Source: JAWWPY01 sp963822825
GTDB lineage: Bacteria; Actinomycetota; Actinomycetes; Streptosporangiales; Streptosporangiaceae
Direction: 5' to 3'
Length of the DNA: 64,000 nt
NCBI GenBank assembly: GCA_963822825.1
Contig: CAWGIW010000019.1
Span: 124,001 to 188,000 of the forward strand
The position numbers and the translations under genes were made by a program. Each line of letters begins with the position of its first letter. Position 1 is the first letter of the stretch. This document shows positions 1 to 8,257 of this stretch, piece after piece. A model generated the notes under the pieces. That model saw only the letters and a program-made list of their open reading frames with translations, made no database searches and was not told the origin of the DNA.

Positions 1-146
1 CTGCGTCCTTCGGGTGCGAGTACCACGTGACTAGGGTACGTCGGGGTCGGGGTGGTCAACGCGGCGCAGGTGCGCCCCGCCACCTGACGCCCAGCCCGAT
101 CCCCCCGCCCGCTTCGCCGCCCCCGCCTGGCCCTCCGCTCGGCATT

Positions 147-186
147 GGTGAACTTTTTTGCCCCTGGAGAGGCAAAAAAGTTCACC
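147..186. repeat. Perfect 16-bp inverted repeat upstream of hisS
   Basis: The arm GGTGAACTTTTTTGCC at 147-162 is followed by an 8-base loop and its exact reverse complement at 171-186. It ends 111 bases before the hisS start. The A6/T6 core stands out in a GC-rich background. It could be a bidirectional terminator for a gene ending left of the window edge, an operator, or a leader hairpin acting on hisS. No U-tract follows the right arm, so a classic terminator is not clear. In positions 1-146 I see no gene that can be recognised. Confidence 0.8.
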
Positions 187-297
187 GTTAAGGGTTATCC
201 ACAGGCATGGTGCGGCCGCCGGCCCATCGGGCTGGTCCGGGCGCGCGGCGTGACTAACGATGTGACGTGGGGTGCCCATGTCGGGGAGCATGGGAGC

Positions 298-1620
298 ATG
301 CCGATGCAGTTTGATCCCCCGTCGGGGACGCGCGATTTCCTGGCCGCGGACGTCGAGGCCCGGGAGCGGGCGTTCACCACCATCCGGTCGGTGTTCTCGC
401 GCTACGGCTTCGAGCCGCTGCAGACACCGGCGTTCGAGCGCCTCGACGTGCTGCTGGGCAAGTACGGCGAAGAAGGCGACAAGCTCATCTTCAAGATCCT
501 CCGCCGTGGTGAGCACGAGGCGTCGGGCGAGGCCGACCTGGCGCTGCGCTACGACCTGACCGTGCCGCTGGCCCGGGTCGCCGCCGCATACGGCAGCCAG
601 TTGCCCAAACCGTACAAGCGCTACGCGATCGGGCCCGTCTGGCGCGCGGACCGGCCGGGCAAGGGCCGCTACCGCGAGTTCATCCAGTGCGACCTCGACA
701 CCCTCGACTCCACGTCGGCCATGGCGGATGCGGAAGTCATCTGCGCGGTGCACGACACTCTCGCCGAACTCGGCGTCGGCGGCTTCCGCCTCCTGCTGAA
801 CTCGCGGCACGTGCTGGCTGGCCTGCTTGAGGCGTTCGGCGTGCCCGCCGATCTCGGCCCCGCTGTCCTGATCATCTTGGACAAGCTGGACAAGCTGGCC
901 CCGGCGGAGGTGACCGCCGAACTCGCCGGGCGCGGCCTGGACGAGGCCAAGGCCGCGGAATTGGTCGCCGTGATGACCGCCCCCGACGCAACGGAACGGA
1001 TCCGGGCCGCACTGAAGCCCAGCGAGGAGGGGGTGGCCGGGCTGGACGAGGTCGATGCCCTGCTGTCCCTGGTAGCGGGCCAGGTGCCTGCGGAACGGGT
1101 GGAGTTCACCCCCCGCCTGGTGCGCGGGCTCAGCTACTACACCGGCCCCATCTGGGAGGTAGTGGCCCCGGGGGTGCCCGGATCGATCGCGGGCGGTGGC
1201 CGGTATGACCACCTGATCGAGCAGCTTGGGGGCCCCGATGTCCCAGCTACCGGCGGGTCACTGGGCATCGAGCGGATACTGCTGCTCCTGACCGGCGGCG
1301 GCGCGGGAGTTCACAGCCGGCTGGACGTCGCCGTCACGATCATCGGCCCCGAGTACGCTCCGCGGAGCTTCGCCCTGGCGGCGGCGGCGCGGACGGCGGG
1401 GCTGCGGGCCAGCGTCTACCTTGGCTCGTCAGGAAAACTCGGCCGCCAGCTCAAGTGGGCCAGCGACCAGGGCGCACGCTGGGCACTCATCTATGGCGGG
1501 GCCGAGCACGAGGCGGGCACGGTCACCGTCCGCGACATGGACACTGGCCAGCAGTCCTCGGTCCCGGGACCTGATCTGGCCGGGCACCTAGCCGGGCTGG
1601 CGGCAGGCGCCGCCCGCTGA
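298..1620 (+). CDS. hisS: Histidyl-tRNA synthetase
   Basis: Class II aminoacyl-tRNA synthetase charging tRNA-His in the cytosol. The 440-aa product starts PSGTRDF, has the substrate loop LALRYDLTVPLARV near residues 80-93, motif 2 (YRYAIGPVWR-like, then GRYREFIQCD) near 105-132, the histidine-binding segment RGLSYYTG at 276-283 and motif 3 (GGSLGIERI) near 319-327, then an anticodon-binding domain. The frame is open upstream to 145, but homology begins at the ATG at 298, which has GGGGAG about 9 bases before it. The sequence (long connected motif 2, SYYTGPIWEV in place of the usual LDYYTRTVFE-like segment) looks like the eukaryote-like/second-copy type of HisRS rather than the usual actinobacterial one; that typing is inference. 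Confidence 0.93.
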   Translation: MPMQFDPPSGTRDFLAADVEARERAFTTIRSVFSRYGFEPLQTPAFERLDVLLGKYGEEGDKLIFKILRRGEHEASGEADLALRYDLTVPLARVAAAYGSQLPKPYKRYAIGPVWRADRPGKGRYREFIQCDLDTLDSTSAMADAEVICAVHDTLAELGVGGFRLLLNSRHVLAGLLEAFGVPADLGPAVLIILDKLDKLAPAEVTAELAGRGLDEAKAAELVAVMTAPDATERIRAALKPSEEGVAGLDEVDALLSLVAGQVPAERVEFTPRLVRGLSYYTGPIWEVVAPGVPGSIAGGGRYDHLIEQLGGPDVPATGGSLGIERILLLLTGGGAGVHSRLDVAVTIIGPEYAPRSFALAAAARTAGLRASVYLGSSGKLGRQLKWASDQGARWALIYGGAEHEAGTVTVRDMDTGQQSSVPGPDLAGHLAGLAAGAAR

Positions 1621-1654
1621 CCCGCCCGGGACTGGATCGCGGGATACTCGTCGT

Positions 1655-1906
1655 ATGGTGAACGACATTGCGCGGGAGCAGGCCATCTACCAGGCGCTCA
1701 AAGCGGTCGACGAAGTCGCGGCCGCTCTGCAGACGCACCTCATCGAAGAACATGGGGCCGATCCAGATCGTGCCGCTGCCCAGAGCACCTTCACCAACTC
1801 GCTGAAACTGCTGCGGCAGGCTCGCGAGCGGCTCGGCGAAGGACTGCGGGCCGTCGACGCTGAAGGCATCGCCGGGTCTGACACGATCTCCCTGCGCAAC
1901 AGCTAG
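1655..1906 (+). CDS. Small conserved hypothetical protein
   Basis: An 83-aa soluble, mostly helical, Ala/Glu-rich protein beginning MVNDIAREQAIYQALK and ending SDTISLRNS. It lies 34 bases after hisS on the same strand and may be cotranscribed. A GTG one codon in is an alternative start. No family or motif is recognised, no signal peptide or membrane segment is visible. Codon use is like the neighbours (G/C at third positions), which supports it being real. Confidence 0.55.
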   Translation: MVNDIAREQAIYQALKAVDEVAAALQTHLIEEHGADPDRAAAQSTFTNSLKLLRQARERLGEGLRAVDAEGIAGSDTISLRNS

Positions 1907-1971
1907 CCCGGCGCAGCAGCCCGTACGGCTTAAACGAACAGCACGCCGCCGACAGCCAGCACGTAACGGAG

Positions 1972-2735
1972 CTAGCGCACCACCCCGGCGGGTGCCGGGA
2001 TGAAGGCCTCAGCGCCGTTCACGCGCCGCCAGGTGCGGGCCCCGAGCACATCCGCGAGATGGCGCTCGACCGGCTCGGTCAGGTCCGGCACGCTGACCCG
2101 GTGGCCGGTCTCCGCGGACAGGCTGGTGACTCCGGCATCGCGGATGCCGCACGGCACGATCCGGTCGAACCAGCTCAGGTCGGGTTCACAGTTCAGGGCG
2201 AAGCCATGCATCGTCACCCCGCGCGATACCCGGATGCCGATCGCGCCGACCTTGCGGTCCGGCCGCGCCGCCCTGGCCCCGCCGCCCGGCGTCCCGGTCA
2301 CCCAGACGCCACTGCGTCCCTCGATCCGGGTGGTGGCCACCCCGGCCTCGGCGCAGGCGCGGATCAGAGCCTCCTCGATGGCGCGGACGTATGCGATCAC
2401 GTCAACGGGCTCGCCTAGCCGCACGATCGGGTACCCGACCAGCTGGCCGGGCCCGTGCCAGGTGATCTGGCCGCCCCGGTCCACGTCGATGACGGGCGCG
2501 CCCGGATCGCCGGCCGCCGGTCGAGCGGGCTGGTCCGCCTGCCCGCCGTGTAGACGGCCTGGTGCTCAAGAAGCAGGCACACATCGGGGATGTCGCCGCT
2601 GGCCCGGCGCTCATGCAGGCGCCGCTGCAGGTCCCAGCCATCCGGGTAAGGAACCGCGTCAGCGCCGAAGCCAGCATGGACATAGACAAGTTCGCTGGTC
2701 ACGGCGTCCAGCTTATCCGGATCACATTTGGACAC
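1972..2735 (-). CDS. lipB: Octanoyl-[ACP]:protein octanoyltransferase LipB, frameshifted
   Basis: Moves octanoyl from ACP to lipoyl domains of E2 subunits such as the SucB encoded nearby; first step of lipoate assembly. The N-terminal part (ending LLLEHQAVYTAGRRTSPLDRR) and the C-terminal part (VDRGGQITWHGPGQLVGYP, RKVGAIGIRVSRGVTMHGF, IVPCGIRDAGVTSL) lie in different frames. One missing base near 2512-2518 restores DPGAPVIDVDRGG between them, giving about 254 aa, the normal length. The active-site Lys (KVGAIG) and Cys (VPCG) are present. The lipA gene, usually next to lipB in Actinobacteria, is not in this window. The break is a sequencing error or a recent mutation. Confidence 0.88.
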
Positions 2736-2820
2736 ATCTCGTAGGACCGATCCGGGTGATCCCGACGTTTGGCGGGGAATAGCGGTGATAGCGGCTGGTT
2801 ACTGTTAGCGGAGGTGCGGC

Positions 2821-3471
2821 GTGCTCGATGAGGCCGAACTGAGGCGGATGGGTCCGCGAGAGCGTGCGCGCCTGGCCCGGGCTATCGCCGCCATTGACCG
2901 GCCAGTCTCGCGGGTGCGGCCTGCGGCGCAGCGTCAGCGCACGATCATTTTGGCGTCCATCATCGGCTGCTGCTTCGTGCTGGCCGCCTGGATCGGCGTG
3001 CTCGCGGTCACGCTTCCGCGTTTTTACCGGGCCGGGGACTGGCGTGGCGCGTGGGTGGGATTTGACCTGGCCCTGCTGGTCACGTTCGCGGTGACCGCGT
3101 GGGCCGCCTGGCGCCGTCGCCAGGTGCTGATCATCTGCCTGGTGGTGCTGGCGAGCCTGCTGTGCTGTGACGCCTGGTTCGATGTCACGCTGGACGTGCG
3201 TACGGCCGGCTTCATGCTCAGTCTCCTGTCGGCGGTCTTCGTCGAGTTGCCGCTGGCCGGCTTGGCCATCATCGGCGCCCGCCGGCTCGTCCGGCTCACG
3301 ATCGGGATGGTCGTCCTGGACGGAGATCCCCGGCCGAGACTCCCGCTGTGGCGGGTCCCCCTGTTTGGCCTTGATACGCAGGAATTGCACGGCCTCGTTC
3401 CGGTCCAGCGGCCCAGCCCGGCGGCGGAAGACCGCGCGGTGCTCCACGCGGAGAATCAGGACGCCCGCTAG
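2821..3471 (+). CDS. Four-helix integral membrane protein of unknown function
   Basis: 216 aa. A charged cytosolic N-terminus (LRRMGPRERARLARAI) is followed by about four hydrophobic segments near residues 41-65, 80-97, 102-120 and 128-150, then a polar tail. GTG start with GGAGG at 2810-2814, six bases upstream. It is divergent from lipB with a 85-base shared promoter region. Similar proteins sit beside lipB/lipA in other actinomycetes, which is from memory of gene order; function unknown. Confidence 0.7.
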   Translation: MLDEAELRRMGPRERARLARAIAAIDRPVSRVRPAAQRQRTIILASIIGCCFVLAAWIGVLAVTLPRFYRAGDWRGAWVGFDLALLVTFAVTAWAAWRRRQVLIICLVVLASLLCCDAWFDVTLDVRTAGFMLSLLSAVFVELPLAGLAIIGARRLVRLTIGMVVLDGDPRPRLPLWRVPLFGLDTQELHGLVPVQRPSPAAEDRAVLHAENQDAR

Positions 3472-3535
3472 GCCAGACGTCTGCTCGCCCCAGGCGGCCT
3501 GCTAACCCGGGCGGCCTGCTAACCCGAGCGGCCCG

Positions 3536-4432
3536 CTAGTGGAGTTCAGCCGCCAGCGCGGGCGCCAGGTCTGGGAAGGAGAACTCGAACCCGGCGTCGC
3601 TGAGCCGCCGCGGCACTACGCGGGCGCTGCTCAGCAGGTCGCTGGTGACGCCGCCCAGGGCCAGGGTCAGCACCGGGGACGGGACGCTGAGCGCGGCGGG
3701 CCGGTGCACCGCGGCGGCCAGTGCCGATGTGAAGGCCGCGTTGGTCACCGGGTTAGGGGAGGTCAGGTTCACCGGCCCGGACACCTCGTGATTATCCAGC
3801 AGGAACCTGGCCATCCGGGTCCAGTCAGCCGCCGCCACCCAGCTCATGACCTGCGTACCAGGCCCAAGCCGGGCGCCAAGCCCAAGCCGGAACAGTGGCA
3901 GAAGCCTAGCCAGTACGCCCCCCTGCCGGGTGAGGACGATGCCGCTCCGCAGGGTGACCACGCGCACACCCGCCTGCCGGGCGGGGTCGGCGGCGGCCTC
4001 CCACTCCTTGACCACCCCGGCCAGGAACCCGGCGCCGGCGGGCGCGGATTCGTCCACTTCCCGCCCCCCGGTATCTCCGTACCAGCCAATGGCAGACGCT
4101 GAGAGCAGTATGGATGGCGGGCTCTTCATGTCGGCCAGGACCTCGGCGAGCGCGCGGGTACCCGTCACCCGGCTCGTGCGGATCTCCTCCTTGTAGGAGG
4201 CAGTCCACCGATGGTCGGCGACCCCCGCCCCGGCCAGATTCACCACAGCCCCGACGCCGTCCAGGTCGGCCGGATCCAGCGCGCCGCCTGGCGCCTGCGG
4301 GTCCCAGCGGATTTCGTCGGCCGACTGGGGTGACCGGCGGACCAGCCTGACCACATCGTCGCTACCGCGGCGGAGGGCGGTAACCAGGGCGCTGCCGATC
4401 AAGCCTGATGATCCGGTGATCGCGATTCTCAT
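3536..4432 (-). CDS. TIGR01777 family epimerase (SDR fold)
   Basis: 298-aa NAD(P)-binding protein of the extended SDR type. The N-terminal Rossmann motif is GSSGLIGSAL (residues 7-16); VNLAGAG and SASAIGWYG are family hallmarks. The C-terminal DUF1731-like segment contains VPSPVLTLALG and SARVVPRRL. Substrate is not known for the family. It lies downstream of sucB in the same direction with a 162-base gap (4433-4594) that holds no gene I can see. Its gene order (pepA-lpdA-sucB-this gene) recurs in Actinobacteria. Confidence 0.88.
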   Translation of the reverse strand: MRIAITGSSGLIGSALVTALRRGSDDVVRLVRRSPQSADEIRWDPQAPGGALDPADLDGVGAVVNLAGAGVADHRWTASYKEEIRTSRVTGTRALAEVLADMKSPPSILLSASAIGWYGDTGGREVDESAPAGAGFLAGVVKEWEAAADPARQAGVRVVTLRSGIVLTRQGGVLARLLPLFRLGLGARLGPGTQVMSWVAAADWTRMARFLLDNHEVSGPVNLTSPNPVTNAAFTSALAAAVHRPAALSVPSPVLTLALGGVTSDLLSSARVVPRRLSDAGFEFSFPDLAPALAAELH

Positions 4433-4594
4433 GACGGCTCCCTGCCCACGCCTGCCTCCCTCACCACGCCTGCACCGCCCGTGACAGGGTCCGCCGAGCC
4501 CGGCGCGGGCTAGGGCATGTCCCGTGGTTCTTCAGCCTGCCGCGCGACGGCCAAGGTCCGCAGGACACCCCCTGGGCCGCGACCGCCACGTCGG

Positions 4595-6720
4595 CTAGAG
4601 CCCGAGTTCCGCTTCGAATGCGCCTTCCTCCAGGCGGGCCTTGATGGTGACGAGGAACCGGGCCGCGTCAGCGCCATCGACCAGCCGGTGGTCGTAGGTG
4701 AGCGCGAGGTAGACCATCGAGCGTACCGTGATCACCTCGCCAAGCGCCGGGTCCTCCATCACCACGGGACGCTTCACCACCGTGCCCGTGCCCAGGATCG
4801 CCACCTGCGGCTGGTTGATGATCGGCGTGTCGAACAGGGCGCCACGGCTGCCCGTGTTGGTGAGCGTGAAGGTCCCCCCGGCCAGGTCATCCGGGCTGAC
4901 CTGGCCGGCCCTGGTGCGCTGCGCAAGATCGGCGATCTTGCGGGCCAGCCCGCCGACGTTCAGGTCACCCGCGTTGCGGATAACCGGGACCATCAGGCCG
5001 CGATCGGTGTCCACGGCCACGCCGAGATGCTCGGCATCGTGGTAGGTGACCTGGCTGCCGTTCGGGTCGATGATCGCGTTGAGCCTCGGGTGCACCTTCA
5101 GCGCCTCGACCGCGGCCAGCGCGAAGAACGGCAGGAACGACAGCTTGACGCCCTCACGCGCCTCGAAGTCCGCCTTGGCGCGGTCCTGAGCCGGGCGATG
5201 GCGGTAACGTCCGCCTCGACGACCGTGGTCAGCTGCGCGGAGGTCTGCAGCGACTCGACCATACGGCGGGCGATCAGCTGCCTGGCCCGCGACATGGGCT
5301 CCGTGGTCCCGCGCAGTGCCGAAGGCTCGACGTGGCGCCGGGACGGCGCGGCGCCCGGGGCCGCGGTGCTGGCCGGGCCCGCCTGGGCCTGAAGCGGCTG
5401 TGCAGGCTGGGGTGGCTGTGCGGCCTGAGGTGGCTGTGCGGCCTGGGGTGACGGTGCGGCTGGCGGGAACTGGGGCACCCGCGGCGCCGCTTCGGTGCCT
5501 GGGCCGCGGGTGGTCCGGGCGGCATCGAGCACATCCTGCTTGCGGATCCGGCCGCCGACCCCGGTTCCTGCGATGGCAGCGAGGCTTACTCCGTGCTCGG
5601 CGGCCAGCTTGCGGACCAGCGGGGTGACGTAGGGCCCGTCGGCGCCGGTCAGTCCCGGAGGGGCCAGCTGGCCCGGACCGTTCCCGGCTGGCGCCGCGCC
5701 GGTCTGCTCCGGTGCCGGCTGGCCTGCGCAGGCTGGCCTGCGACTTGCTGGCCTGCGACTTGCTGGCCTGGGACCGGCTGGCCTGGGACCGGCTGGCCTG
5801 GGACCGGCTGGCCTGGGACCGGCTGGCCTGGGACCGGCTGGCCTGGGACCGGCTGGCCTGGGACCGGCTGGCCTGGGACCGGCTGGCCTGGGACCGGCTG
5901 GCCTGGACCGGCTGGCCTGGGACCGGCTGGCCTGGGACCGGCTGGCCTGGGACCGGCTGGCCTGGGACCGGCTGGCCTGGGACCGGCTGGCCTGGAGCCG
6001 ACTGGCCTGGGACTTGCTGGCCTGGGGCCGTCGGCGGCGGCACCGGCGGGGCGGGCTCCGCGGTGGGGACCGGCGCGGACCGTGCCGGTGGTGTCCACGC
6101 CTGCCAGGACGGCGAGGATGGCCCTTGCGCAGGCTGGGCGGGTGACTCCGGTGGCGCCTGGGGCGCCGGGGCGGGGGGAGGGCCGCCTGGCCCGCCGAGG
6201 TCGGCGGGAGGCCCGGTATGAGGACTGCCCTGGGCCGGGAACCCTCCCTGGGCGGCGTACCCTTCCTGGCTTGGATACCCCTCCTGGCTTGGATACCCCT
6301 CCTGGCTTGGATACCCCTCCTGGCTTGGATACCCCTCCTGGCTTGGATACCCCTCCTGGCTTGGATACCCCTCCTGGCCTGGATACCCCTCCTGGCCGGG
6401 ATACCCGTCCTGGGCGGTGGCGGGACTCGCCGGGTCCGACCGGCCGGTGTCCTGCGGGGGGCCGGCGTACCGCCCTCAGCCGCTGTCTCGTCGATCACCG
6501 CGAGCTCGGCACCCACGGCGACCGTTTCGTCCTCGGCGACGGTGATGCCGCGCAGCACACCGGAGACCGGCGAGGGGATCTCGGTGTCGACTTTGTCCGT
6601 GGAGACCTCGAGCAGCGGCTCGTCCGCCTCCACCCGCTCGCCTTCCTTCTTCAGCCAGCGAGTGACAGTGCCCTCGGTGACGCTCTCGCCGAGCTGGGGC
6701 ATGGATACGGAGACCGACAT
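4595..6720 (-). CDS. sucB: 2-oxoacid dehydrogenase E2 (dihydrolipoamide acyltransferase), frameshifted
   Basis: E2 core of the pyruvate/2-oxoglutarate dehydrogenase complex. Domain order: one lipoyl domain (residues 1-80, lysine in STDKVDTEIPSP), a very long low-complexity linker, an E3-binding domain (YVTPLVRKLAAEHGVSLAAI), a Pro/Gln/Ala linker, and the catalytic acyltransferase domain ending in the active-site DHRLVDGADAARF. The frame changes four times: in a G6 run at 6456-6461, in a short repeat copy near 5905, near 5729, and near 5188. Each fits one missing base, and 2126 + 4 bases gives exactly 710 codons. The linker frame used is PSQEGY then VPGQP repeats. lpdA lies 83 bases upstream and supplies E3. 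Start ATG at 6720. Confidence 0.9.
5760..6005. repeat. 15-bp tandem repeat coding VPGQP in the E2 linker
   Basis: About 16 copies of CTGGCCTGGGACCGG (plus strand), near-perfect at the DNA level. On the coding minus strand they give VPGQP pentapeptides, an elastin-like flexible linker. One copy at about 5901-5912 is one base short, which throws the frame. DNA-level identity, not only protein-level, points to recent slippage expansion. Confidence 0.9.
6273..6416. repeat. 18-bp tandem repeat coding PSQEGY in the E2 linker
   Basis: Eight copies of an 18-base unit (GGATACCCCTCCTGGCTT on the plus strand), the first six nearly identical. The minus-strand frame continuous with the corrected E2 frame reads PSQEGY/PGQEGY repeats, a Tyr/Gln/Gly-rich linker between the lipoyl domain and the VPGQP array. 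Confidence 0.9.
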
Positions 6721-6803
6721 GGCTTCCCGTGACTCCTTCGTTGTTCAGGGCTCACAAACGCTGGCGTTGTGGTGCATGGCTGGCCCGCCTGACCGGATTC
6801 TGG

Positions 6804-8204
6804 TCATGCGTGCACGTGCAGGGGCTTGCCGGCGAGCGCGAGGTGCGCTTCGCCGATCGCCTCCGATTGGGTTGGATGCGGGTGGATGAGCTGGGCCACG
6901 TCCGACGGCTGCGCGTCCCAGTTGTAGATGAGCTGACCTTCGGCGATGAGCTCGCCGACCCCGGCGCCGACCAGGTGGATGCCGAGCACCCGTCCTGGCT
7001 GGCCCGAGGGTTCGGTGGGCGCGGTCGCGATGACCTTCGCTGCCCCCTGGGTCTGCCGGATCACGCTCCGGCCGTTCCCGCCGAGAGGGTAGGTGAACTC
7101 GGTAGTCTCGATGCCGCGCTCGGCGGCGATCGCGGAGGTGATGCCGACCGAGGCGACTTCCGGGTCGCAGTAAGCGATGCGCGGCACCCCGTCATAGTCG
7201 ATCGGCATGACATCGAGCCCGGCGACGCGCTCCGCCACCAGGATCCCCTCGGCGAAGCCAAGGTGCGCGAGCTGCAGGCCGGGGATGAGATCGCCCACCG
7301 CGGAGATCGTCGGGACGTTGGTCCGGCAGTACTCGTTAACCTTGACGAAACCGCGCTCCACGGCGACTCCCGCGTCCTCGTAACCCAGGCCAGCCGAGAC
7401 CGGCCCACGGCCCACGGCGACGAGGAGGAGGTCCGCTTCGAGCGTCTTCCCACCGGCCAGAGTCACGGTCACGCCGGTGCCGGACTCCTTGACGCTCTCG
7501 AACCTGGCGCCAAGCTCATAGCCGATGCCGCGCCTGCGGAACGCTCGCTCAAGGAGCTTCGAGCTCGACTCCTCCTCGGGCGGCAGCAGGTGGGGCAGCA
7601 TTTCGACGATGGTGACCTCGGCGCCGAACGAACGCCACACGCTGGCGAACTCCACGCCGATGACGCCACCACCAAGGATCACCGCCGACCCCGGTACGTG
7701 ATCGAGCTGGAGAGCGTGGTCGCTGGTGATGACCCGCTGGCCGTCGATGCTCAGGCCGGGCAGGCTCCGCGACTCTGAGCCGGTGGCCAGCACTACGTGA
7801 GCGCCCTCGTAGAGGGTGTCCCCGACCTTGACCTGCGTCGGGGAGACGAGGCGGCCATCGCCGTAGATGATCTCGATCTTGCGGCTGGCGAGCGTGCTCT
7901 GCAAGCCCTTCCACAGCCGGTCGACGACCTTGTCCTTGTAGGCATTGACGCCGGGCATGTCCACGCCGTCCAGCTTGGCGCGGATCCCGAAAGCCTCACT
8001 GTCCCTGGTCAGGTCGGCGATTTCCGCCGCGTGCAGCAGGGCCTTGGTCGGGATGCACCCGCGGTGCAGGCACGTACCGCCGACGCGGTCCTTCTCGATG
8101 AGCGCGACCCGCTTGCCGAGCTCGGCGGCACGGAGCGCGCACGCATAGCCGCCGCTGCCGCCACCGAGGATCACGATGTCGTAGGGACCGCTGCTTTCCG
8201 CCAC
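6804..8204 (-). CDS. lpdA: Dihydrolipoyl dehydrogenase (E3)
   Basis: FAD flavoprotein reoxidising dihydrolipoamide on E2 with NAD+. 466 aa. FAD motif GGGSGGYACALRAAELG near residues 13-29, redox disulfide GGTCLHRGCIPTKAL near 40-54, NAD motif GGGVIGVEFASVW near 175-187, and the C-terminal HPHPTQSEA carrying the catalytic His/Glu pair. The frame is open to 8570, but that part overlaps pepA; the GTG at 8204 with AAGGAG at 8213-8218 is the start. It sits between pepA (53 bases) and sucB (83 bases), consistent with one operon. Confidence 0.95.
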   Translation of the reverse strand: MAESSGPYDIVILGGGSGGYACALRAAELGKRVALIEKDRVGGTCLHRGCIPTKALLHAAEIADLTRDSEAFGIRAKLDGVDMPGVNAYKDKVVDRLWKGLQSTLASRKIEIIYGDGRLVSPTQVKVGDTLYEGAHVVLATGSESRSLPGLSIDGQRVITSDHALQLDHVPGSAVILGGGVIGVEFASVWRSFGAEVTIVEMLPHLLPPEEESSSKLLERAFRRRGIGYELGARFESVKESGTGVTVTLAGGKTLEADLLLVAVGRGPVSAGLGYEDAGVAVERGFVKVNEYCRTNVPTISAVGDLIPGLQLAHLGFAEGILVAERVAGLDVMPIDYDGVPRIAYCDPEVASVGITSAIAAERGIETTEFTYPLGGNGRSVIRQTQGAAKVIATAPTEPSGQPGRVLGIHLVGAGVGELIAEGQLIYNWDAQPSDVAQLIHPHPTQSEAIGEAHLALAGKPLHVHA

Positions 8205-8257
8205 CAGAAACGCTCCTTGATTCGATCGTCTTTCCGTGCCGCCGCTAGCGCGGCCGC

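Noticed and set aside
31..1212. Long open frame antisense to hisS
   Set aside because: High-GC shadow of hisS: low-complexity, His/Gln/Arg-rich, no homology, while the hisS frame is strongly conserved.
5745..6416. Tandem repeats that could be taken for a CRISPR array
   Set aside because: Units are contiguous without spacers, with period 15 or 18, and translate in frame within the E2 linker. No cas genes are present.
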